Shown here: positions 1 through 9,003 of the stretch, in pieces
Position numbering within the stretch: the stretch's first letter is position 1
How the letters are laid out: each line of letters opens with the position of its first letter
DNA from: Stramenopiles sp. TOSAG23-6
Taxonomy: Eukaryota > Sar
Direction of reading: 5' to 3'
Length of the DNA stretch: 11,662 nucleotides
Assembly: GCA_900128565.1 (NCBI GenBank)
Contig: LT636249.1
Coordinates: 1-11,662 of the forward strand
Notes under the pieces: model-generated
What the model was told of the DNA's origin: nothing
The model's database searches: none
Seen by the model: only the letters and a program-made list of their open reading frames with translations
Position numbers and translations under genes: made by a program

Positions 1-3000
1 TTCATCAAGCATTTCTGTNTCATTGGGAGCAACTTGGGACACAGAAGCAGGTGTTTCAGATTCCGAAACTGTAATTTCTGGAACAGATGTGTTGAGCGAA
101 TTGTTATTACGAAGAAGAAGTATGTTTTGGTGTAATTCCAAATTGAGATTTTCGGGTAACAATTTGTTATGGTTTGGTGTGGACTTGACCCCATGATTGA
201 GAAGCTCCTCAACCAATTTCTTACTGTGGACAATGTAAGCAAAATGCAAGGCAGTATTTCCATCATAAGTCGTTTTTTTAGCATCCGCTCCAGCCTGCAA
301 TAAATACAGAGCGCATGCAATGTGAGAATTGCATACAGCGTGAATTAATGGTGTGTAACCTTGGTTGTCGCATTCATTGATATCGCATCCTGAACGAACA
401 AGTTCCTGAATTGCAACGACATTTCCACTTTGTGCGGCGGCTGAAATAGGTTTTGTATATACTGGAAAAGTCCCAGAGTTATACTTGGATACAAACGAAG
501 ATATTGAAGACAACCTTTTTTGCATTTTATTTTGATCGATATTTGCTTTGTGCATATCGCTGCCATGTGGAGTCGCTCGAACTCTAGTAGAATCACGTGT
601 TTCATTGCCATGGGGCATGTTTGCTTTAACAATAACAATTTTAACATCTTGGCTAGGTTTTACGTTTGGTTTCTTCTTTTGTTTCAGCAAGATAAGACCA
701 TANCCAGTATTTGGCGGTAATCTTGCACCTGTCTTCTTTCCGCCTTGTGGAACAGTCACTCCATTTGCTGATGGGTGTTGAAACAGATGTTGGCATAAAT
801 TCAACTCAGCTTCAACTTCATGCGAAGTTTTATTCTGCCTCGTATGTGACACAAAAGAAGTATCACCACCAACATGCATTTTTTGCATTGAAAGTCGATC
901 GAATGCAGACGGCTCAAAAAGAACAACGCTATTTGAATGTTCTTTTTGAGATGAACTTGTCATTTCTATTTCAGTATTCGTGTTTTGTTTTGGGGTTGCT
1001 TTTTTCATTGCTACTTGTTTAGCTATTTTCTCGTCAATATCAGGAAATTTATCTGGCATAACACCTTCACTATTTTTTGAATTACGNGGATGAGGCTTTT
1101 TTTTCGTTCCAGNCCGGTGCTTCATAGATGTAGATATAACCCCAACTTCAACATTGTCATCAACTGGATGAGGCATTATCACTTCAATTGTGGATTTTCT
1201 TCTCTGTTTTGGAGGCTGGAATAAAATACTTAAACTATCCATGTATTTTTCATCCATTTTGCCCAATACCAATAAAGTACTTTCCCACATTTCACTTTCT
1301 CTTTGTTTGATTTCTTGCATTCTCCTCTTTGCTTTTAGGAACGACCGACTACTGTTTTGATCGAGTAAATGATCATTCATTATTTTTTCTAATTGCTCTA
1401 TCAATTCTTGTGTAGCATACGCATCAGTATCAATATGATTCTTCATTGCTTTAAACGCTGAAATTATTTTATTCAATTCTTGTTCGACATTATCAATCAC
1501 ATTAGTAGTCTGAGTAGATTGTGTAGAAGTAGTATCNGAAGAAGTAGATACTACGCCAACCGGTCGCTTTAGTAATGTTTTTGTGCCGATACTAAGAATT
1601 TCCATATTCCATGCAGCGATATCGTTTAAAACTTGTANTTGTGACCCAATAACTTCATCGTTANCATCATCCGACAAATCTCGACCGACCAGCCTCTCTA
1701 ATTTTCCAGGAATTTGCATTGAAGCGTTGATGACACAGTTATTTGCATTGACGCTTTCACATGCATCATTAATAGATTTCACAAGGTCACTGATATCGTT
1801 AACGCATAACTCAGTATCTTCGCCACACTCAAACAATATAACGTCATCGGGGCTTTTACCTTGAGATCCTTCCACAAAATTAGCACAAGCAGTATGTATA
1901 GCATCAATTATATTCTGTGCTGACGAAAGTTTCACATTTGCTGATGATATCCAAATGTCAATCAATCGATGGCGAAGTTCTTCCACCTCTGATATTGTCT
2001 CAATAGGCTCACCATTTTCGTCATCTTTGACGGGGACATAACCACTGATTCGAACATTGTACGATCCACCATCAGTTCCCTGATTTTGGATAGCCATTTG
2101 CATACACGATTTTCGATATTCATTTATGGATTCTGCTGAAGTTTTTGCACTCGACATGATAATACTTATTGGAACTCCGTGTGATTTCATGCTTGCCTCC
2201 GCTTCTCGTTTAGCTGATTCGGCCGCCTCGGCAACTGCGGTAACTAGTTCAGCTTTTGCACTTTCAAGAGATTTGTTCAAATTAATTATATCAGTTCGCA
2301 AATCTTCACATATAGCTTCCACAGCTGCAACTTTTTTTGCGGCATCATTTTCTGCTTGTAACTTTGCCGCCGCAATTTCTTTCTCTGCTTCAATTGCACG
2401 TTCTTCGGCTTTTGCTGCCCGGCCTTGTTCAAATTCAACTAATTTTGTGAGTTTTGTGATTTCATTTTCACTTCGGTCAAGTTTTGCCTGTGTTTCCCGA
2501 AGGTTTGCTTCAACTTCTGCTTTCCCAGAACCTGCGCTTCGAGCTTTCTCCTTCAAAGCTGATATTTCAGAATCAAATTTTAAAGCCTTTTCCTCTAGCT
2601 CATTGTATTTTTCTTGTGTATCGGAAAGTTGTTTTTTAAGTTCCATTATATTTTGCTTATCTGATGCAGCTGCTGCTCCACTGTTTTGAGCTTTTTTGAT
2701 CTCATTCTCCAAATCTTCCCGTAATTTTTGGACTGTTTCATTTAATGAAATTACAACAACATCTTTCTTTTCAAGTTCCAAAGTAAACTCTTGTTCAATA
2801 AGCTTACGTTGAGTCGCAATCTTTTCCTTGAGACCTGAATTTTTCCCCATATCTGCAATATTTTTCTTTAGGCTTAAAATTAATTCCTTTGAACTCTTTG
2901 CTTCTAGCTGTGATTCTTTCAACGCAAGCTCAGTTTTCTGTAGCGTTTCTTGGCATTCTCTTAGCTCCACCTTTGCCAGATGACTTTCCCTCTCAATATC

Positions 3001-6000
3001 GCGTTGTTCTTGTACCATAGATCTCATATTCCCCGAGTACTTAGCATTTTCCATACTTGCTTTATCGAAAGCTTTTTGAACAACGCGCAATGCGTCTTCG
3101 GCAACTTGAACCTTTTCTGCTGAATCCGCTTTGATCGTCTTGTTTAGAGCTTTAAGTTCATCTACTCTTACTTCCATTGTACCATAGTCATCAGCCATAC
3201 GCTCAAAGTCATTAATTTGTTCCTGTGCACTCTCTATCTCCCGCTTTAACTGGCGTTCACGTGCTACCATACCAACGGCATCAATTGCTCTAAGGGGTTC
3301 TAATTCTGACGCCAAGCGAGCATTTTTGAAGTGTAATAATGCAACTTTGCCTTTCAAATGTCGATTCTGTTGATACAACTCCTTATTTTTAATCATTAGA
3401 TTCTTTTCTTTTCCGACAGAAGTTTCTATTTGTCTACTTGTTACTATTTTATTTGATTTCATTAAAACCATAGATGTCATTGCATTTGAATTGCCATTAA
3501 CCTCTTTCAGAGCATCTCTGACGTCTTCAAACTGTGTCTCCAAGTCTTTAACTTCTTCACGCAGCATGATTATAAGTTCCTCCAAACTCCTATTTTTCTT
3601 TACGAGTTTGTTTCTTTGGATACCCCACTGTTCTTGAGTTTCGAGATTTATTTCATCACTTTTATCGATGGTAGCTGCCCTGAGAAGTTTTGTTTTAATT
3701 TCGCTGAGTTCCTTTTGCAATTGTTTTTCATTTTCTTGTAACTTTTCTTTTCGTTTACTAAGGACATCAACATTTTTTTCCATTTTCTGATTATCCACTT
3801 CGATACTTTGGGGTTCGAGATTNAATGATGCACCTGGAGAGTGTTTTAAAACAAATGGTGGTACATTCAGCCCTCCACGAATCGTNCCAATATCATGCCC
3901 TGTGTTAGATAAAAACTGATGAAATTGATGTTCTAGTAAACGTTTTTCGGCTCTTGCTATATTTGCCTTTGTTCGCTCAAATTCAAGTAATCTAGAAACT
4001 GGGGATGCTGCAGCGAAAGATAATTTATCGTTATTTATATCAGCATATGTGGTGCTCGCAATTTTACGAATCTTTTGGAACTCTCTCACNTCATTCATTT
4101 CAGATTGAATCGTAGTAAATTGGTCAAATATATTTTGTCTATTTCGAACAAGCTCATCCCGCATCATGGTGATTTCTTCTGTTTCGTCTTTGACTTCGTC
4201 AAATGACTCCTTTAAAGCACTTACGACTTGTTCATGTGAATTTTTCGCAGCTATCGCAGCAGCTTTCAGTTCTTCCACTTTTTGAAATAGAACTTCGTTT
4301 TCATCCAAAAGTGTATCAATTGAGCTTCTCGTTTCCTTGTTTTTTTTCTCTTGCGAGGACGTTAGAGTAGATGTATCCAAGCTTGTACCAACACTAAGCG
4401 AATTACAATCTGAAGTACTTATCAATACATCGCGTAACCTTCGATTCTCAGCTCTAAGGGTACTTGAAGTCATAACTTCATTCGTTGCTAGTTGAGCAAG
4501 ACGCCTCCTTCTCGCGTCATATTCTCCATCATCTGCTCCGTCGATAGATCCTCGAATTACATCTACTTTCAATTTTTCTACCTCCTCAGAAAGATTTATA
4601 TTATCATGCACTAAAGACATGAATGCATGAACCCCAAGGGAGCTGTTTATCGAATTTTCATTACTTGTTTCCATTTGTGATACATTAGGTGGTTCTGTAT
4701 CATTATCATTATTATTTTCATCTTTATTCTCAACTTCATCCAAATTTGATATAGTTGATGCAATAGCTTCTTCATTGGATTTATTTACTTGTTTACAGTC
4801 AAGCTTCATTTGATTTTCGATGCTGGTCATCATTTTTTCTATCTTTACATCTAAAAATTCTCGTCTAATTTGATCATCTTGATCTTTATATTTCTCTAAT
4901 GACAATTTTGCCGTGTTCAATTGAATTTGTAAATCGTCTATTTCTGCTTGCAGTTTGAGTTTTATATCAGTTGATTCAATAATTTCATTCTCATTTACTT
5001 CAATTTCCTCTTTTGACAATGAATCAAACTCTTGAGGTTTTACAAGTATACCTTGATCATCACTAACCATATTACTATCATCTACATTACTTTCTTCTCC
5101 TCGGTCTTTTGTATCTTTTTTCATTTGGAAATTCTCTGCGGTTTCTTGGCGTTTTCGAGTCTTATCTTCTGTACGTTGCCGCATTTTCCCATTTCGCTTT
5201 CTTTTTGCTTCCCCTACTTTTTGGGTTTGGACCTTTCCTTCCTTCAAATTTGTCTTCAGTTTAGCTTTTGCACGACTTTTTCTTTCAAGATCCATTTCTT
5301 TCTCCATTTCACGTTGGTTCAATTCAGAAGCATCATCATAATCAGAATTTGACGACCAAATTCCACCTGTTTCTCCAGTATCTTCATCACTTTGAACGTC
5401 TTTTTTTTCTTTCTTTACTGTCTTCTTTCTATGACTTTTAGGCCGTGATTTAATTGCATTNCGAGTACGCTTATGTTTCCCAGGAATACCTAATTTTGTG
5501 TGTTCTTCTTCAGTGTACATTTCTTCTTTTAAACTTTCTTTAAGTTTTGTCAATGTTGTATCTTGTTCTGCTATTCTGATTTGCAATGCCTCGGCTTCAG
5601 CTGTTTTTTTCTCTAATGTTTTTGTCACAATGGCGAGTTTGTCTGCCGTAGGAAGAAGCCCACCAATTTTATTTTCAAGTTTATGAATTTGGTTATTTGC
5701 ATCTTCAAGATCCTTCTCAAGTTCTTTTGATTCAAGTAAATTATTTCGCAATTCATCATTCTCCCATTTCGCGAAGGATCCGACATCGTTTATCGTACTG
5801 GAGCCTTCAATAACTTTGTTCAATTCTTCGCTTATATACACTTCTAAATTTTTATTTTTCATTTCTAAATTACGCACAAGTTTTGCTGATTTGGTTTCCT
5901 TTAACTCCATTTCTAGTTTTAGTGCTTTTACTTCTTTTGAATTATCATTTGTGACAGTGTTAGTTGTCGGAAACCCGGTAGCATTATTTGCTATGCCAGT

Positions 6001-6687
6001 CTCCAAAATTGTATTTTTCTGCTTCATTTCTCTAGCTTTAGTCCGCGCGTTTTTCAGTTTCTTTTCCAGANTATTACACTTTTCTCTAGATGATGCTAGA
6101 CTTGCTTTCATTGTTTCTATTTGTATCTTTATTTTGTTGTAGTCTTCATCTTGGTCCTCATCACCGCTACCTTGTTTTTTTGATATGGCAAATTTCTGTA
6201 GTATATCATTTTGCTCTAGGATACTCTTATTTTCATCTTTAAGTGCTAAAAGCTGATCATTCAGCTTACTAATTTCCATATGCAAATCATCAGTATCTGA
6301 TCTTTTTAAGAGAACATCAGGTTGTACATGTTTTGAGGAGGCTTTAGCAGCAGTCTGAGGCCTTCTTTTGATGTATTCCTGACCAGCCTTTGTGGTTTTA
6401 ACATATGCCAGAACTCTCTCTATCTCTCTCTTTGATGGAATATCACTTTTTAGGCTCTTCTGTTTTTTTGACGCAGTTGGTGTCACTGGTGAAGACATCT
6501 TTTCTTCATATGAATGCAACTTATCACGAGAATCCCACGACGTTGCGTCTTCTGTGAGCTTGCTCCCTGATGGGGCATGATTCTGGATAAAGTTGTCTAG
6601 AGACTCTCTCTCACGAAGTGTCGCAGCTGTCAGCTTTGAGAAGAGCTCATCTGGATCTATTTCATCGTCGGAGTCGTATTCGCTCAT
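1..6687 (-). CDS. Giant coiled-coil protein with C-terminal ankyrin repeats (3' end beyond window)
   Basis: The frame is open for 2,229 codons from ATG at 6685-6687 to the left edge, where codon 1-3 is still in frame; no intron is needed. An in-frame stop (6748-6750) lies upstream with no ATG between, which fixes the start. Residues 1-125 are acidic then Ser/Pro-rich (MSEYDSDDE, SPVTPT). From about 130 to 1500 long stretches show heptad-like E/K/L/Q patterns typical of coiled coils. Lys/Arg-rich segments lie at about 401-428 and 455-518, and a less coiled block at about 840-935. A helical non-repetitive region lies at about 1525-1700. Three ankyrin-type repeats span about 2080-2170 (AAAQSGNV, GYTPLIHA, GNTALHFA). 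Such proteins are usually cytoskeletal, centrosomal or membrane-tethering scaffolds; that role is inferred from architecture only. I do not recognise a named family. Several single N bases make individual residues uncertain. Confidence 0.9.
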   Translation of the reverse strand, partial: MSEYDSDDEIDPDELFSKLTAATLRERESLDNFIQNHAPSGSKLTEDATSWDSRDKLHSYEEKMSSPVTPTASKKQKSLKSDIPSKREIERVLAYVKTTKAGQEYIKRRPQTAAKASSKHVQPDVLLKRSDTDDLHMEISKLNDQLLALKDENKSILEQNDILQKFAISKKQGSGDEDQDEDYNKIKIQIETMKASLASSREKCNXLEKKLKNARTKAREMKQKNTILETGIANNATGFPTTNTVTNDNSKEVKALKLEMELKETKSAKLVRNLEMKNKNLEVYISEELNKVIEGSSTINDVGSFAKWENDELRNNLLESKELEKDLEDANNQIHKLENKIGGLLPTADKLAIVTKTLEKKTAEAEALQIRIAEQDTTLTKLKESLKEEMYTEEEHTKLGIPGKHKRTXNAIKSRPKSHRKKTVKKEKKDVQSDEDTGETGGIWSSNSDYDDASELNQREMEKEMDLERKSRAKAKLKTNLKEGKVQTQKVGEAKRKRNGKMRQRTEDKTRKRQETAENFQMKKDTKDRGEESNVDDSNMVSDDQGILVKPQEFDSLSKEEIEVNENEIIESTDIKLKLQAEIDDLQIQLNTAKLSLEKYKDQDDQIRREFLDVKIEKMMTSIENQMKLDCKQVNKSNEEAIASTISNLDEVENKDENNNDNDTEPPNVSQMETSNENSINSSLGVHAFMSLVHDNINLSEEVEKLKVDVIRGSIDGADDGEYDARRRRLAQLATNEVMTSSTLRAENRRLRDVLISTSDCNSLSVGTSLDTSTLTSSQEKKNKETRSSIDTLLDENEVLFQKVEELKAAAIAAKNSHEQVVSALKESFDEVKDETEEITMMRDELVRNRQNIFDQFTTIQSEMNXVREFQKIRKIASTTYADINNDKLSFAAASPVSRLLEFERTKANIARAEKRLLEHQFHQFLSNTGHDIXTIRGGLNVPPFVLKHSPGASXNLEPQSIEVDNQKMEKNVDVLSKRKEKLQENEKQLQKELSEIKTKLLRAATIDKSDEINLETQEQWGIQRNKLVKKNRSLEELIIMLREEVKDLETQFEDVRDALKEVNGNSNAMTSMVLMKSNKIVTSRQIETSVGKEKNLMIKNKELYQQNRHLKGKVALLHFKNARLASELEPLRAIDAVGMVARERQLKREIESAQEQINDFERMADDYGTMEVRVDELKALNKTIKADSAEKVQVAEDALRVVQKAFDKASMENAKYSGNMRSMVQEQRDIERESHLAKVELRECQETLQKTELALKESQLEAKSSKELILSLKKNIADMGKNSGLKEKIATQRKLIEQEFTLELEKKDVVVISLNETVQKLREDLENEIKKAQNSGAAAASDKQNIMELKKQLSDTQEKYNELEEKALKFDSEISALKEKARSAGSGKAEVEANLRETQAKLDRSENEITKLTKLVEFEQGRAAKAEERAIEAEKEIAAAKLQAENDAAKKVAAVEAICEDLRTDIINLNKSLESAKAELVTAVAEAAESAKREAEASMKSHGVPISIIMSSAKTSAESINEYRKSCMQMAIQNQGTDGGSYNVRISGYVPVKDDENGEPIETISEVEELRHRLIDIWISSANVKLSSAQNIIDAIHTACANFVEGSQGKSPDDVILFECGEDTELCVNDISDLVKSINDACESVNANNCVINASMQIPGKLERLVGRDLSDDXNDEVIGSQXQVLNDIAAWNMEILSIGTKTLLKRPVGVVSTSXDTTSTQSTQTTNVIDNVEQELNKIISAFKAMKNHIDTDAYATQELIEQLEKIMNDHLLDQNSSRSFLKAKRRMQEIKQRESEMWESTLLVLGKMDEKYMDSLSILFQPPKQRRKSTIEVIMPHPVDDNVEVGVISTSMKHRXGTKKKPHXRNSKNSEGVMPDKFPDIDEKIAKQVAMKKATPKQNTNTEIEMTSSSQKEHSNSVVLFEPSAFDRLSMQKMHVGGDTSFVSHTRQNKTSHEVEAELNLCQHLFQHPSANGVTVPQGGKKTGARLPPNTXYGLILLKQKKKPNVKPSQDVKIVIVKANMPHGNETRDSTRVRATPHGSDMHKANIDQNKMQKRLSSISSFVSKYNSGTFPVYTKPISAAAQSGNVVAIQELVRSGCDINECDNQGYTPLIHAVCNSHIACALYLLQAGADAKKTTYDGNTALHFAYIVHSKKLVEELLNHGVKSTPNHNKLLPENLNLELHQNILLLRNNNSLNTSVPEITVSESETPASVSQVAPNXTEMLDE

Positions 6688-6916
6688 TCTAGAACGTTTT
6701 AACTGGAAATTGTAATCTTTGGTTGATACTTGATTGGTTAAGACTTAGTCACTTTTTCCATCGGATCAAATCTGTAACGTCTGCTGTCGAAGTCAAAATC
6801 TCCGATTTTTGAGACCTGTGTCCGCAGCTGCGGGTCACTCAATCTCTGGCGTGGTACCATCCAGTGGTTCTTGTGTGGTAGTATCATTGGTTTTTAAGAT
6901 CTTAAAAAGTACTCAG
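6688..6916. promoter_or_regulatory. Divergent intergenic region, probable bidirectional promoter
   Basis: This 229-bp gap separates two divergent start codons (6687 minus, 6917 plus), so it must hold both 5' ends. A CCAAT-type box is visible as TGATTGG at 6731-6737. No convincing TATA box was seen. An in-frame run of codons extends upstream of the plus-strand ATG to a TTG at 6809, but it has no ATG and its composition does not look coding, so it is treated as 5' UTR. The plus ATG is preceded directly by CAG, which could be the end of a 5' UTR intron, but no donor could be chosen with confidence. Confidence 0.5.
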
Positions 6917-7324
6917 ATGTACGGCATCGAGATGATGCCACACGAAGCAAGCCTCGACATTTCAGATAAAGCAAACAACAATCTACACCTGGAACAAAGA
7001 AATGACAAGGAGAATCAAAGTAGTGAAAACAAACTCAATAACCAATTTAGGCAACCTCCAGATTACAAGAAGTTTTTTTTGGAAGGTTTGAAAGTTTTTC
7101 AAGAGGAAAGAAAACAAATCTTATTGATGATAAAAAAACTTAGAAAATTGGGGTTTACATCTCGGGATAGTCAACGTGCTNTCAGAGTATCAGGTGGTAA
7201 CTATGCACGAGCCAAGGAATTGTTACTGGCAAGACTTCGACTAAATGGAAGTTGTTCAACCCCACCGTTACCACGGCGAAAACCATTAAGCAGTGCAGCA
7301 ATNGAACGAANTCCATTNGGCTAA
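6917..7324 (+). CDS. Small protein with a UBA-like domain
   Basis: This encodes 135 residues from the first in-frame ATG (MYGIEMMPHEAS). The frame is open further upstream, but only from a TTG, which is unlikely in a eukaryotic nuclear gene. Residues 15-45 are polar and probably disordered. A charged helix (about 50-70) leads into a segment with the UBA pattern at about 71-107: LRKLGF (75-80), a central helix, GGNY (93-96), then ARAKELLLARL. UBA domains bind ubiquitin or act as small helical interaction modules; ubiquitin binding here is inferred, not shown. The tail is Pro/Arg-rich. It shares a promoter region with the giant coiled-coil gene and converges on the PLP-enzyme gene. Four N bases, three of them in the last 22 bp, make residues near the C-terminus uncertain. 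A missed 5' exon is possible. Confidence 0.7.
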   Translation: MYGIEMMPHEASLDISDKANNNLHLEQRNDKENQSSENKLNNQFRQPPDYKKFFLEGLKVFQEERKQILLMIKKLRKLGFTSRDSQRAXRVSGGNYARAKELLLARLRLNGSCSTPPLPRRKPLSSAAXERXPXG

Positions 7325-7386
7325 GCAGCACTAACCCAACAACGCGGACANANAANGTATCAAGCANAGTGTTATAGTAAAATTCG

Positions 7387-7392
7387 TTTATT
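7387..7392 (-). terminator. Poly(A) signal AATAAA for the PLP-enzyme gene
   Basis: The plus strand reads TTTATT, giving AATAAA on the minus strand about 80 nt past the stop codon at 7472-7474. This is a normal eukaryotic spacing. Confidence 0.5.
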
Positions 7393-7460
7393 ATAAATCA
7401 ACAGTTGAATGAAAAAAGTATACACAAGAGTAAACAAAAAAAGAAATGATACTACCCTGT

Positions 7461-7466
7461 AATAAA
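7461..7466 (+). terminator. Poly(A) signal AATAAA for the UBA-like gene
   Basis: AATAAA lies about 137 nt past the stop codon ending at 7324 and just before the end of the opposing gene. If it is used, the transcript would run into the 3' end of the PLP-enzyme gene. Confidence 0.4.
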
Positions 7467-7471
7467 TGCTG

Positions 7472-8803
7472 TTATAAAGCACTTCTATTTGTCTTTGTAC
7501 ACTTTTTGTTGTTTTCAGGCACTCCACCACATGCCACAAATGCTCTCAAAAGAGCTTCACAAAAGTATTGTATTTCCTCTTCAGTGTTGTAGATGTGTAC
7601 ACAAACTCTAATAGCTTTCATGCGGAAGCTTACACTAATTCCTTCTTTTTCTTTGAGCCAAGATACTATATTTGATAAATTAGGAAATTGAGTNCGAAGA
7701 TTTCTTTCGCTTAATGGTACCCGAAGCCCAACGATATGTGGTGCGTGCCATGTAGGAACTCTAAAACCAAGAGAACGAGCATACGCTGCCAGTTTTGCAG
7801 TTTTTGGTTGGCAATAACGGGCAATGCAATCACTGGAAGGCTCTTGCAGGGAAGTTACCACACGCAGCGCAGCGTGTAACATAGGAACCCCGATAGGATT
7901 TGGTCTCCCACCTGTATCAAATTTTCTTGCACCAACCATATATTCTTCAGTGTATCCAAGATTACCTCCCAGCATCATACCACCCTCAGTAAAGAACGAG
8001 TCCTTCTGTTTAGCTGTAAGTCCTGTTGGTGGCTTTCTATTTCTGTCATGAAAGCTGTCAGGTTCAAATAAAGGTATCCACTTTGGTGCTATATACAGTA
8101 AACAAAATCCGTATGGTCCTAATAACCATTTATGAGTGCTGCATGCTATGATATCTGCACTAACATACGAATTATTGAATGGTATAACTCCTATAGACTG
8201 AGTCAGGTCGAGAATAAGCGTTATCTTGGGAAATTTTCGGCAACGTAAAGCAATTTTTCCAATATCGAGCATACTACCATCCGACCAATGACATTGTGGT
8301 AAAGCAACAATCTTCACATTATAATTACTTATAGTTGAAAGTACTGCAGATGTCCAATCAAAATCACGTGGACGAGGAACGACAACCAACGAGCTACCTG
8401 GACATCTTTTCACAAGCGCTTGCCAAGGCATAACGTTACTATGGTTCTGGCTCTCAAGTACCAAGATACTTTCTGTTGGGTTGAGATGAAGATTGCGAGA
8501 GACATTGCTTAATGCTGCTGAGGTAGATCCAGTGAGAGAAATAGTATTGCTATGGACTCCAAGTAGAGTAGAGTACATATCTTTAACCTTTGCTACAAGT
8601 TCCGTCGATTCTGGAATAGTCCAGGGTAAAGTTTTCTCAGCCACAGCACGTTGACCTTCTTCTCGAACACATTTAAGGTTCGGCGACCTTGAAGCACCAT
8701 TGAGATATACAGGCCTGTCAGGCAATTCAAACAGATGTCGCATGCAGGGGAATGCACAGCCTAAATTGTTGAAATTTGTTGAAACAGTGCTCTTGTTCAC
8801 CAT
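7472..8803 (-). CDS. Class V aminotransferase-fold PLP-dependent enzyme
   Basis: This is a complete 443-residue protein starting at the first in-frame ATG (MVNKSTVSTN). The frame continues upstream only through a GTG at 8836 and has no other ATG before a stop at 8888-8890. Motifs of PLP enzymes of the cysteine desulfurase / isopenicillin N epimerase / kynureninase group appear in order: VYLNGASRSP (32-41), QNHSNVMPW with the PLP-stacking His121, LDLTQS with Asp199 that pairs with the pyridine nitrogen, STHKW with Schiff-base Lys225, GARKFDTGG (about 291-299), and a C-terminal IRVCVHIYNTEEEI with Arg399. The region holding the persulfide Cys in cysteine desulfurases reads WHAPHIVGLRVP (352-363) and lacks a Cys, so an NFS1/SufS role is unlikely. 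The substrate cannot be told. No clear transit peptide is seen, so it is probably cytosolic. The stop TAA is at 7472-7474. Confidence 0.93.
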   Translation of the reverse strand: MVNKSTVSTNFNNLGCAFPCMRHLFELPDRPVYLNGASRSPNLKCVREEGQRAVAEKTLPWTIPESTELVAKVKDMYSTLLGVHSNTISLTGSTSAALSNVSRNLHLNPTESILVLESQNHSNVMPWQALVKRCPGSSLVVVPRPRDFDWTSAVLSTISNYNVKIVALPQCHWSDGSMLDIGKIALRCRKFPKITLILDLTQSIGVIPFNNSYVSADIIACSTHKWLLGPYGFCLLYIAPKWIPLFEPDSFHDRNRKPPTGLTAKQKDSFFTEGGMMLGGNLGYTEEYMVGARKFDTGGRPNPIGVPMLHAALRVVTSLQEPSSDCIARYCQPKTAKLAAYARSLGFRVPTWHAPHIVGLRVPLSERNLXTQFPNLSNIVSWLKEKEGISVSFRMKAIRVCVHIYNTEEEIQYFCEALLRAFVACGGVPENNKKCTKTNRSAL

Positions 8804-8998
8804 CGAAACGAGTGATCTGAAGTCAGAATTGGTCACAACAGTGAAACACCGTTTTGAATTTGCTACTATTTTTTTAAAATTTATTTTTCAAGTTTATACC
8901 ATACGTAGGCCAGGCCAGGGTTCCTTTCATATTCCAAAATAAAGTGCTGGTATAATTTATGACACAGTATGGCGTAATTAAACTTATTATTGTTTTAT
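8804..8998. other. Intergenic region between two minus-strand genes
   Basis: This 195-bp gap holds the 5' region of the PLP-enzyme gene and the 3' region of the secreted ankyrin-like gene. Both genes are on the minus strand. AT-rich runs at 8866-8896 are possible promoter sequence. No RNA gene or clear repeat was seen apart from a short AGGCC-type duplication near 8907-8918. Confidence 0.5.
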
Positions 8999-9003
8999 TT
9001 ATT
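8994..9003 (-). terminator. Overlapping poly(A) signals at the stop codon
   Basis: On the minus strand the stop TAA (9001-8999) lies inside AATAAATAAA, two overlapping AATAAA hexamers. The first overlaps the stop codon itself, implying a very short 3' UTR if it is used. Confidence 0.4.

Larger units (their letters stand above)
7325..7471. other. Convergent 3' intergenic region
   Basis: This 147-bp gap separates two convergent stop codons. It is AT-rich and holds poly(A) signals for both genes (separate entries). Four N bases fall within 7351-7367. No RNA gene or further coding region was seen. Confidence 0.7.

Noticed and set aside
520-1022. Overlapping plus-strand open frames of 66-103 codons
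   Set aside because: They lie within the minus-strand coiled-coil gene, have no recognisable domains, and conflict with each other in frame.
2126-2689. A 187-codon plus-strand open frame rich in Ser, Ala and Phe
   Set aside because: It is the antisense shadow of the Lys/Glu/Ala-rich coiled-coil gene. The opposite strand is open across the whole 6.7 kb, whereas this frame is isolated.
6809-6916. N-terminal extension of the UBA-like protein starting at TTG
   Set aside because: TTG starts are not expected in a eukaryotic nuclear gene, and the extra 36 residues look like translated 5' UTR. The first ATG at 6917 was preferred.
8804-8836. N-terminal extension of the PLP enzyme starting at GTG
   Set aside because: No ATG exists in the extension. 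The ATG at 8801-8803 precedes all family motifs and gives a normal length.
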